From contig SXHS01000247.1 of NCBI GenBank assembly GCA_005773145.1, positions 1 through 7,506 of the forward strand: a stretch of DNA of 7,506 bases, given 5' to 3'. The notes beneath the pieces were generated by a model that was not told the origin of the DNA, did no database searches, and worked only from the letters and a program-made list of their open reading frames with translations. Positions 1 through 5,595 of this stretch are shown here, piece by piece (within the stretch, counting starts at the first letter, position 1; every line of letters starts with the position of its first letter). This DNA comes from Planctomycetaceae bacterium (GTDB taxonomy: Bacteria; Planctomycetota; Planctomycetia; Pirellulales; Pirellulaceae). The translations under genes were made by a program, and so were the position numbers.

Positions 1-561
1 AAACAGTATGGATTGGACTCACCGATAACGCGTGATTACGGCATGCGCTGCTTGATGGCTCGTCGTCTGGTTGAGGCGGGGGTGCGTTTCATTCACATCT
101 TGCCGCCGCAGAAGAAAGACGGTGCTGGCCCCTGGGACCATCACGGCCGTTTGAAGTCACAGATGGAGAGTTTGAGCCCGCAGATCGATCAACCCTCGGC
201 CGCCTTGATTCAAGATCTGAAAAATCGCGGGCTGTTGGAGCAGACCATTGTGATTTGGACTGGCGAGTTCGGACGATTGCCCATTTCGCAAAATGGCGAT
301 GGACGCGACCACAATCGCAATGCCTTCACGCTGTTGGCGGCTGGTGGCGGCTTTAGGGCCGGCTATGTGCATGGAGCTACCGACGAGCTGGGATACGCGG
401 CGGTCCAAGATCGCGTGAGTTGCCATAGCTTGCACGCCACCATTTTGCAACAGTTGGGGATCGATCACCACGCGCTCACGTATCGACATAATGGCCGCGA
501 TGAACGGTTGACCGACCCCGAAGTAACCGGGGCCGAAGTGGTTAAGGCGCTCTTGGCATAA
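1..561 (+). CDS. DUF1501 domain protein, C-terminal part (5' end outside window)
   Basis: This is the last 186 codons of a DUF1501 protein; the frame is open to base 1, so the gene starts upstream. DUF1501 proteins belong to the alkaline phosphatase/sulfatase-like superfamily, are very common in planctomycetes, and are often encoded next to DUF1549/DUF1553 cytochrome-type proteins; their substrate is not established. Counting from the first visible codon, family landmarks appear in order: YGLDSP (3-8), CLMARRLVEAGVRF (about 17-30), PWDHHG (44-49), IVIWTGEFGR (83-92), GRDHN (101-105), a GGG turn followed by GATDELG (125-131), HATILQQLGIDHHALTY (about 145-161), and a closing RLTD. The conserved Asp/His/Glu positions in WDHH, GEFGR and GRDH look intact and are candidate metal or active-site residues by analogy with the superfamily. 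An N-terminal secretion signal, if present, would lie outside the window. The family call is firm; the function is unknown. Confidence 0.9.
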   Translation, partial: KQYGLDSPITRDYGMRCLMARRLVEAGVRFIHILPPQKKDGAGPWDHHGRLKSQMESLSPQIDQPSAALIQDLKNRGLLEQTIVIWTGEFGRLPISQNGDGRDHNRNAFTLLAAGGGFRAGYVHGATDELGYAAVQDRVSCHSLHATILQQLGIDHHALTYRHNGRDERLTDPEVTGAEVVKALLA

Positions 562-586
562 TATCCAGCAGTTCCACGGCCGCGCG

Positions 587-604
587 AACACGGGTGGCCG
601 TGTT
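587..604. terminator. Small hairpin between convergent genes, possible bidirectional terminator
   Basis: AACACGG (587-593) pairs perfectly with CCGTGTT (598-604) around a four-base loop, giving a 7-bp stem. It lies between the stop of the DUF1501 gene (561) and the stop of the ABC ATPase gene (620), so it could end both transcripts. Only three T residues follow the stem on the + strand and no long A-run precedes it, so it is not a textbook intrinsic terminator. Position is the main support. Confidence 0.35.
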
Positions 605-619
605 TGCCAAGACGGTTCG

Positions 620-1471
620 TCAGTGCGTTTCCCCGTTTGTTTCGTCCGTTGGCCCTCTTTGTGCGTGGGCGTTCCCCCAGACCGCGAAGTAGCGATTCCC
701 CACCTGTTCCAAGCGGTCCAAAGGAACCCGGTACAGCTTGCGGATCAGATCGGCGTTGACCACCGCCGATTTCGATCCACAGTCCACGACTTGTCCTTGA
801 TGCAAGGCCAGCACATGCTGGATCTCGGGGATGAGCTCTTCGATATGGTGCGTCACCATGATCACGGAGGGTGTGCGGGGGGCTGAACGCAGCAGGCCGG
901 ACAGCGATGTCAAGAACCGCTCGCGAGCTCCGGGATCCAGCCCCGCGCATGGCTCATCAAGCACTAACAAATGGGGCTCGGCCATTTGGGCACGTCCAAG
1001 CAGGACGAGCTGCTGCTCGCCTTGTGACAACGTCCCGAAGGCACGCCGTTCTAAGGCCGATCCATCCAGCTGATTCAAACAGCTTCGGGCATCTTCGTAG
1101 TCCTGGCGGGTTGGTGCCGTGCCGAGAAAGAGTTTCAAGCCAAGTTGGGCTAACCGTCCCGACACCACGGTATCCAGGACGGTTTCCTCGGGCGGGATCT
1201 GGGGAATGACCGACGAGCTGATCCAACCGATGCCGAGTCGCATCTGGCGAATGTCGCCCCTAGAGATCCCGCAGCGCCGCACCTCGCCCCCGGCATTGGG
1301 CCACAGATACCCCGTGGCAATCCGTAGGAGTGTCGTCTTGCCGCAACCATTCGCCCCCAACACACCCCAATGTTCGCCGGGCTGTAAGGCCCACGAGACA
1401 TCGTGAAGTATCGTGGTTTTCCCGAGGCGATGAGAAATACGATCGAGTTCCAAGATGGGGCCCTGCGACAT
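620..1471 (-). CDS. Soluble ABC ATP-binding protein, ModF/YlmA-like (COG1119 type)
   Basis: This 283-residue protein is a single ABC nucleotide-binding domain with no membrane segment. Visible motifs: Walker A GANGCGKTT (39-47), signature LSQGE (148-152), Walker B LLVLDEP (168-174), D-loop AGLD (176-179) and switch histidine H208 in VTHH. The Q-loop region reads GWISSS instead of carrying the usual glutamine. A similar SSS stretch occurs, as I recall, in ModF (a molybdate-associated/PhrA-like ATPase) and YlmA, and together with VTHHIEEL it points to that group. The family hydrolyses ATP, but its transported substrate or partner is uncertain. No permease gene is visible in the window, so it may act alone or with a distant partner. 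I chose the ATG at 1471 because the conserved domain begins directly after it. The reading frame stays open to 1615, but those 48 extra residues look non-coding. The Shine-Dalgarno signal is weak. Confidence 0.88.
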   Translation of the reverse strand: MSQGPILELDRISHRLGKTTILHDVSWALQPGEHWGVLGANGCGKTTLLRIATGYLWPNAGGEVRRCGISRGDIRQMRLGIGWISSSVIPQIPPEETVLDTVVSGRLAQLGLKLFLGTAPTRQDYEDARSCLNQLDGSALERRAFGTLSQGEQQLVLLGRAQMAEPHLLVLDEPCAGLDPGARERFLTSLSGLLRSAPRTPSVIMVTHHIEELIPEIQHVLALHQGQVVDCGSKSAVVNADLIRKLYRVPLDRLEQVGNRYFAVWGNAHAQRGPTDETNGETH

Positions 1472-1548
1472 GGGTGGATTCTCGGCGGTAGGGAGGTGAC
1501 GGTGAGGTGTTTGTTTGTAGCACGGCGCAAATTGCCGGAACGAGACAT

Positions 1549-1577
1549 ATTGTCGGTCACCTGGTGCATCGTCGCAA
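1549..1577 (-). promoter_or_regulatory. Candidate sigma70-type promoter for the ABC ATPase gene
   Basis: Read on the minus strand, TTGCGA (1577-1572) and GACAAT (1554-1549) are separated by exactly 17 bases, each matching four of six consensus positions. It lies about 80 bases upstream of the chosen ATG at 1471. If real, it supports the 1471 start, because the longer frame would begin upstream of the promoter. Two 4/6 matches can arise by chance, so this is tentative. Confidence 0.28.
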
Positions 1578-1711
1578 CCGGTGGCTAGTACCGCGAAGCG
1601 GAAATGCTGTTCCATTAGAAACGGATTCAGTTCCCAAAACTAGCTCGTTCCTCAAAAACATGCGCTGCTCTGGCTCCCTCCACCTTGCGGCTGGTTGTAC
1701 CACACAAGTTT

Positions 1712-1732
1712 GCCCCTAGGGGCCACATGTGG
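1712..1732. repeat. Two abutting short palindromes
   Basis: GCCCCTAGGGGC (1712-1723) is a perfect 12-base palindrome, and CCACATGTGG (1723-1732) is a perfect 10-base palindrome sharing one base with it. They sit just inside the left arm of the larger inverted-repeat element. They could be protein-binding sites or simply parts of the repeat; nothing else in the sequence decides between these. Confidence 0.5.
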
Positions 1733-1745
1733 GGGCGGTTCCCGT

Positions 1746-1876
1746 CGTAACCCGAAGCGTCAGCGAGGGACCGTCGCGAGGGCCGTTCGCGAGGAAATGG
1801 AGGATGCTCGCGTTATTCATCACGCGGCTTGGGCGACCGACGTGGCGAATATCCCTCGCTGACGCTTCGGGTTACG
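1746..1876. repeat. Perfect 25-bp inverted repeat pair (planctomycete REP-like repeat)
   Basis: Bases 1746-1770 and 1852-1876 are exact reverse complements over 25 positions, separated by 81 bases. The core, CCCGAAGCGTCAGCGAGGGA in the left copy, is the sequence I recognise as behind the spurious 'TRSVSEG' and 'NPKRQRG' peptides in many planctomycete annotations. The spacing and orientation resemble paired REP/BIME elements, where two copies face each other around a short spacer. A weaker direct repeat (1790-1805 against 1889-1904, 14 of 16 matching) lies once between and once just after the arms. The inverted repeat is seen directly; the link to a widespread repeat family is from memory. Confidence 0.88.
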
Positions 1877-1945
1877 GGTTGATTTCCTCGAGAAAATGGC
1901 GGATCGCTGCGAGCCGTGCGCAGCTGCACAACTCGGGCACCTGGG

Positions 1946-2002
1946 CACGGGCGGGCAAGCCGCCCGTGGCACCCAAAGATGTCCCGTGGCACCCAAAGAT
2001 GT
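1946..2002. repeat. GC-rich hairpin followed by a tandem 20-base duplication
   Basis: CACGGGCGG (1946-1954) pairs perfectly with CCGCCCGTG (1960-1968) around a five-base loop. Overlapping its right arm, the 20-mer CCCGTGGCACCCAAAGATGT occurs twice with no gap, at 1963-1982 and 1983-2002, without a mismatch. The second copy therefore lacks the left hairpin arm, as expected if a slippage event duplicated only the right side. There is no following T-run, so a terminator is unlikely. Confidence 0.85.
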
Positions 2003-2064
2003 GTGGTACAACGAGCCGCAAGGGGGAGGGGGCCAGATGGAAGCACATTTTTTGGGACACAAGC

Positions 2065-2094
2065 TTGACGCGGACATGTACAAGTGGATAGTAT
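2065..2094 (+). promoter_or_regulatory. Candidate sigma70-type promoter for yifB
   Basis: TTGACG (2065-2070, five of six matches to the -35 consensus) is followed after 18 bases by TAGTAT (2089-2094, four of six matches to the -10 consensus). Transcription would start near 2101, leaving a leader of about 25 bases that contains the ribosome binding site. The promoter begins within ten bases of the right edge of the inverted-repeat element, so the element would lie outside the transcript. Confidence 0.45.
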
Positions 2095-2113
2095 AGGCGA
2101 GCGAGGTCACGGA

Positions 2114-2120
2114 AAGGAGG
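2114..2120 (+). promoter_or_regulatory. Strong ribosome binding site of yifB
   Basis: AAGGAGG is a full Shine-Dalgarno match ending six bases before the ATG at 2127. It fixes the start codon and is clearly stronger than the sites seen at the other genes here. Confidence 0.85.
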
Positions 2121-2126
2121 GCCGAG

Positions 2127-3665
2127 ATGTTAGCCAAGTTGCACACGTTTTCTCTAGTGGGGATCGAGGCCATGCCCGTGGTGGTCGAGGTGGATGTCTC
2201 GCCGGCCTCGATGCCGAAGACGATCTTGGTGGGGTTGCCCGAGGCGGCGGTCAAAGAGAGTGCCCATCGCGTGGAGCGGGCGATCGTCAATTCGGGATTT
2301 CTGCGCACGCATGATCGGGTTGTGATCAATCTGGCCCCTGCTGAATTGCCGAAACAGGCCGCCTCGTTCGACCTGCCAATCACGCTGGGAATTTTGCTGG
2401 CCAGCGGTCAGATTCAGTCGGATATGTTGAACGACTATGCCGTGATCGGTGAATTGTCGCTCGAAGGGCAGACGCGACCGACGAGGGGTGCGTTGTCGAT
2501 GGCCATCGAGGCGGCCAAGGGGCAGGGGCTGCGCGGGATTGTGTTGCCCGCCGATAGTGCCGCCGAGGCGGCGGTCGTCGAGGAGATTGAGGTCATTCCG
2601 GTGAACAGTCTGACACAGGCCGTGGGTTTCTTGGTCGGCAACCTGGAGATACCCCCAGCTCCTTCCCACTTGGAGTTGTGGTGCGACACCCGCGCCGACT
2701 ATGCCGATGATTTTTCCGACGTGCGCGGACAGGAGATGGCGAAGCGGGCTATTACCATTGCGGCGGCCGGGGTGCACAACGTGTTGATGCTCGGGCCACC
2801 CGGCTCTGGAAAGACCATGTTGGCCAAACGCGTGCCGACGGTCTTGCCCCCGCTCACGGCGGTCGAATCCATTGAAACCACGCGCATCTATAGTGCGATC
2901 GGCATGTTAAAGCGAGGGCAACCGTTGATGGCCGTTCGGCCATTTCGCTCCCCGCATCATACGATCAGCAACGCGGGGCTCGTGGGCGGTGGTCGTATTC
3001 CCGTTCCTGGGGAAATCAGCCTTTCACACAACGGCGTCCTCTTCCTGGATGAGTTACCTGAATTCGACCGGCGTACCTTGGAGGTGATGCGGCAACCCAT
3101 GGAAGACGGCCTGGTGACGATTTCCCGAGCACTGGCATCCACGACCTTCCCCGCTGATTTTATGCTGGTCGCGGCCCTCAACCCATGTCCGTGCGGATAT
3201 CGCAACGATCCGCGTCGTAACTGCAACTGCTCCCGTCCGCAAATCGAGCGATATATGGCCAAGATCAGCGGCCCCTTGCTCGATCGGATTGATATTCACA
3301 TTGAAGTGCCAGCCGTCAGCTACAAGGAGCTGGCTTCTTCCCAATCAGGGACCACTAGCCAACAGATGCGAGATATGGTGATGCAGGCGCGTGAGCGTCA
3401 GAAAGCCCGTTTGCCCGAGGGGGCGATGCGTTATAATGGCCAACTAACGACACGCCAGCTTCGACAATGCTGTCGGCTGAACAGCACATGCCTCGACCTT
3501 TTGCGTGACAGCGTCCATGAAATGGGATTGTCTGCCCGGGCACACGACAAGATCTTGCGGGTGGCTCGGACGATTGCCGATCTGGATGACAAGGATCCGA
3601 TCGAGGAACCGCATTTGAACGAGGCGATTAATTTTCGGATGCTGGATCGAAACATGTGGAGTTGA
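2127..3665 (+). CDS. yifB: YifB/ComM family AAA+ ATPase (magnesium-chelatase-like)
   Basis: The 512-residue product has the usual length and full domain order of the YifB/ComM family. It starts with the family's N-terminal ChlI-like (Lon-protease-fold) segment (about 1-170; VGLPEAAVKESAHRV at 35-49, NLAPAELPKQ at 68-77). The AAA+ core carries Walker A GPPGSGKT (223-230), the RPFRSPHHTIS block (271-281), Walker B GVLFLDEL (303-310) and the LLDRIDI block with R387 (384-390). A four-cysteine cluster C354, C356, C367, C369 (CPCGY...CNC) is typical and may bind zinc. The C-terminal helical domain (about 395-510) includes LSARAHDKILRVARTIADLD. In Vibrio and other competent bacteria ComM is a hexameric helicase that drives branch migration during integration of incoming DNA; whether this organism is naturally competent cannot be judged here. 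The start is fixed by the AAGGAGG site six bases upstream. The J-domain/LRR gene follows 38 bases downstream. Confidence 0.96.
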   Translation: MLAKLHTFSLVGIEAMPVVVEVDVSPASMPKTILVGLPEAAVKESAHRVERAIVNSGFLRTHDRVVINLAPAELPKQAASFDLPITLGILLASGQIQSDMLNDYAVIGELSLEGQTRPTRGALSMAIEAAKGQGLRGIVLPADSAAEAAVVEEIEVIPVNSLTQAVGFLVGNLEIPPAPSHLELWCDTRADYADDFSDVRGQEMAKRAITIAAAGVHNVLMLGPPGSGKTMLAKRVPTVLPPLTAVESIETTRIYSAIGMLKRGQPLMAVRPFRSPHHTISNAGLVGGGRIPVPGEISLSHNGVLFLDELPEFDRRTLEVMRQPMEDGLVTISRALASTTFPADFMLVAALNPCPCGYRNDPRRNCNCSRPQIERYMAKISGPLLDRIDIHIEVPAVSYKELASSQSGTTSQQMRDMVMQARERQKARLPEGAMRYNGQLTTRQLRQCCRLNSTCLDLLRDSVHEMGLSARAHDKILRVARTIADLDDKDPIEEPHLNEAINFRMLDRNMWS

Positions 3666-3703
3666 GTCGCAGCGTACTTGAATCAAAGTGGAACGGACGC
3701 ATC

Positions 3704-4387
3704 ATGGCTACGTCGGACAATCCAGACCCATCCCGTCCTGAATTCATGCGGTTGCTCGGTTTGGGTCCCCCCTATGCGGTGGCCGATGTGAAACAGGCCT
3801 ATCGGGCCCGGGCCCTGCGACTGCATCCGGATGCGGGTGGGGATGCTAGCCAGTTTCGCCAGCTGCAAGAGGCCTACGAGCGGGCTCTGGCCTACGCCGA
3901 ATTCCGCGCCAGTCGTATGACATGGCTGGCAGCTCAGATCGAGCGATACGCGCAGCAGGAGAGTCTCATTGCCGAGCTGAGGGCCCAAGGCATACACGTG
4001 GAGACGGAGTCGATCGATTGGATGAATCGTTCGTTTGGTGCGGATTTCGCGCAAGTCACCGAGCGGATTGTTGGTATTCACATGGCCGGTTCGGCCACGT
4101 TTGAAAACGCGATCGGACTGCTCGTTCAAGAGCAATCGCTGCTAGGCTCGCTGCGTACGCTCAACTTAGACCATACCCGTGTGGGGGACGCGGGCATCTG
4201 GTGTTTGCAGGTGTTTCCGAATTTACGGCGTCTGCACCTGGCGGGGACGCGGGTCACCGCTCAGGGGCTAAAAACGCTGCGCGCACTGCCGGCACTGGAA
4301 TGGGTCGATTTGCGGGGTGCGGGGGTGGGGACATGGCGTCGACCGTTTCTACGGTGGTTCTATCGCCGCCTACAGGTTGCGATATAA
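3704..4387 (+). CDS. J-domain protein with C-terminal leucine-rich repeats
   Basis: This 227-residue protein joins two recognisable parts. Residues about 12-66 form a DnaJ-type J domain: EFMRLLGL, VKQAYRARALRLHPD with the HPD motif at 41-43, then FRQLQEAYERAL. J domains stimulate the ATPase of Hsp70/DnaK through HPD. A helical, charged linker follows (about 70-125). Residues about 148-208 hold roughly three leucine-rich repeats of the type common in planctomycetes: LRTLNLDHTRVGDAGIWCL, LRRLHLAGTRVTAQGLKTL, LEWVDLRGAGVG. The C-terminus is basic and aromatic (WRRPFLRWFYRRL). There is no G/F-rich or zinc-finger region, so this is not a classical DnaJ. A co-chaperone recruiting DnaK to an LRR-bound client is possible but is inference. 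I preferred the ATG at 3704 to the in-frame GTG at 3656, which would overlap yifB by ten bases and add 16 unremarkable residues. It may be co-transcribed with yifB. Its last 28 bases overlap the convergent DUF58 gene. Confidence 0.85.
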   Translation: MATSDNPDPSRPEFMRLLGLGPPYAVADVKQAYRARALRLHPDAGGDASQFRQLQEAYERALAYAEFRASRMTWLAAQIERYAQQESLIAELRAQGIHVETESIDWMNRSFGADFAQVTERIVGIHMAGSATFENAIGLLVQEQSLLGSLRTLNLDHTRVGDAGIWCLQVFPNLRRLHLAGTRVTAQGLKTLRALPALEWVDLRGAGVGTWRRPFLRWFYRRLQVAI

Positions 4388-5277
4388 GCCGACCTCTGGT
4401 GTAAATAGTCCAATAGCGTGCGCCGCAGGTCCCTTTGCGTATTGACGACCACATGCTCGCAGCGATTTCGGTGGCAGATATCCGCCAACGAGCGTTGAAA
4501 TTGGTCCAAGGCATCCAGATAGGCGCGGCGGATGTCCTCGGTTTGGGAGATGAGGACCGCACTTCCTTCCACGTCCACAAACTTGACCAACCCCTCCAAG
4601 TGGAAATGCATTTCGTCGGGATGCAGAATCTGCAGCAGGACGGCCTCATGCTTCTGATGACGTAATCGCTGAATGGCCAGTTCCAGCTGCGGCAGATCGC
4701 AGAAAAAGTCGCTGAAAATCACCACAATTTCGCGGCGGCCCAGCCGATTGCTGAGTTCCAGCAGACTGGCCGGAAAGTCGGTTGCGGTGCTTAAGGCGGT
4801 CTGCTCGAGGTGGTGCGCCATGCGTACGATTTGGGCCAGACTCGGGCTTGGCGTCACAAAGGATCGCAGCGTGGCGTCGACCACGGCCAGGGATACCTGG
4901 TCCGCTTGTCGCAGAATGGCGTAGGAGAGGGCGGTTGCCAGGCGACTGGCGTAGGTGAACTTGCGGGTTGCTCCTTCGCCGTAGCCCATCGAAGCGCTGC
5001 AGTCGACGACCATGTGGCAGACCAGGTCGGTTTCCATTTCGTATTGTTTAACGACGACCTTGTCCCGGGCGTAAAAAATTCGCCAATCGATGTGCTTCGG
5101 ATCATCACCGGCAACATATTCGCGATGTCCGGCGAACTCAACAGCGAATCCGGCTAAGGGGGACCGATGAGCCCCCGCACGCCGGCCCAGCACGAGCCCC
5201 TGCGGCTCAAAGGAACAGTGGGCCAACTGATTCACCACGTTCACGTCCAAATAGCGGCTGAGTATCGGCCTAGCCAT
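4360..5277 (-). CDS. DUF58 domain protein (VWA-like fold)
   Basis: The 305-residue product is a typical DUF58 protein. The signature block runs from REYVAGDDPKHIDWR (52-66) through VVKQYEMETDL (75-85). A von Willebrand A-like part follows, with a MIDAS-type DxSxS motif, DCSASM (92-97), and a second strand VVIFSDFFCDLP (185-196). No membrane segment is visible, so this is a cytoplasmic form. DUF58 proteins usually occur with a MoxR AAA+ ATPase and further VWA proteins, and are thought to help assemble or activate metal-dependent or secreted proteins; the exact role is unsettled. No moxR lies downstream of it in the window, since the next gene in that direction is convergent, and none lies upstream. 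The ATG at 5277 is the natural start: the family's N-terminal segment with LVLGRRAGAHRSPLAG (28-43) begins soon after. The Shine-Dalgarno signal is weak. The 3' end overlaps the J/LRR gene tail to tail by 28 bases. Confidence 0.93.
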   Translation of the reverse strand: MARPILSRYLDVNVVNQLAHCSFEPQGLVLGRRAGAHRSPLAGFAVEFAGHREYVAGDDPKHIDWRIFYARDKVVVKQYEMETDLVCHMVVDCSASMGYGEGATRKFTYASRLATALSYAILRQADQVSLAVVDATLRSFVTPSPSLAQIVRMAHHLEQTALSTATDFPASLLELSNRLGRREIVVIFSDFFCDLPQLELAIQRLRHQKHEAVLLQILHPDEMHFHLEGLVKFVDVEGSAVLISQTEDIRRAYLDALDQFQRSLADICHRNRCEHVVVNTQRDLRRTLLDYLHQRSAYIATCRRR

Positions 5278-5595
5278 AAAGTGTCTCTGTCGATCGTAGC
5301 TGTGACCACTCGCTAGTCTGGCGGAAAACTGTGCGTGCCCGCAACCCAGGCGACCGTCGCCCGAGAATGTTGAGGCCCTGCGGGCCGACCTGGTTCCAAG
5401 TCTGGCCGTACGTTCGTTGGAGATTGCACGACCGGAAGACGACCATGGTCAACCTGACACCAAACATGGTAGTCTAGTTGCGGAGTCTGTGTAATTTGGG
5501 TCGATAGAGTAAATATTCGGCATCCGGAAAGAGATGGCGTTTGGGTTAGATGTAGTGCCAAGATGGTCATGGTGGTCTTGCGTGGGGGAAGAGGC
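5278..5595. other. Gene-free region between divergent genes
   Basis: These 318 bases separate the starts of the DUF58 gene (-) and the RNase H-like gene (+), so they should hold promoters for both. I see two small palindromes: GGCGAC/GTCGCC (5349-5354 with 5356-5361, one-base centre) and GGCCC/GGGCC (5374-5378 with 5382-5386). There is also an AT-rich patch around 5508-5517. No convincing -35/-10 pair, RNA gene or coding frame is visible on either strand. Confidence 0.6.

Larger units (their letters stand above)
1648..2056. repeat. Non-coding element bounded by imperfect inverted repeats (MITE-like structure)
   Basis: Bases 1669-1705 are the reverse complement of 2001-2037 with 34 of 37 positions matching (mismatches at 1675, 1682 and 1693). 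The similarity continues outward with small gaps: an A-run plus ATGCGCT-like stretch at 1653-1666 against the T-run and AGCACAT at 2041-2055. The full arms are therefore roughly 55-58 bases. Inside lie a second, perfect inverted repeat, a GC-rich hairpin and a tandem 20-mer, listed separately. There is no credible gene inside and no transposase. I see no clear target-site duplication at either boundary. This fits a non-autonomous, terminal-inverted-repeat-like element, or a cluster of palindromic repeats. The outer limits are approximate; the 37-base core is certain. Confidence 0.7.

Noticed and set aside
1472..1615. 48-residue N-terminal extension of the ABC ATPase
   Set aside because: The residues before MSQGPILELD look non-coding and the candidate promoter lies inside this stretch; the internal ATG at 1471 fits the family.
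1946..1968. Intrinsic terminator at the GC-rich hairpin
   Set aside because: No T-run follows on either strand and no gene ends nearby; it is better explained as part of a dispersed repeat.
1963..2002. CRISPR-like repeats
   Set aside because: The two 20-mers are directly adjacent with no spacer, and there are only two copies.
1729..2091. 120-codon plus-strand frame containing VTRSVSEG and RKWR repeats
   Set aside because: It is a translation of the inverted repeats and the tandem 20-mer, lacks a ribosome binding site, and has no domain; it is a typical repeat artefact.
1820..2383. 187-codon minus-strand frame containing NPKRQRG
   Set aside because: It combines repeat sequence with the antisense of the yifB 5' end; no family resemblance.
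2154..2777. Long antisense frame over yifB
   Set aside because: High-GC shadow of a clearly coding strand; no motif, no start signal.
3656..3703. GTG start extending the J/LRR protein by 16 residues
   Set aside because: It overlaps yifB, adds no conserved residues, and the ATG at 3704 sits properly before the J domain.
5563..5595. Earlier in-frame ATG for the RNase H-like protein
   Set aside because: No Shine-Dalgarno match upstream, while the ATG at 5596 has GGGGGA at good spacing; the extra residues (MVMVVLRGGRG) look like translated leader.
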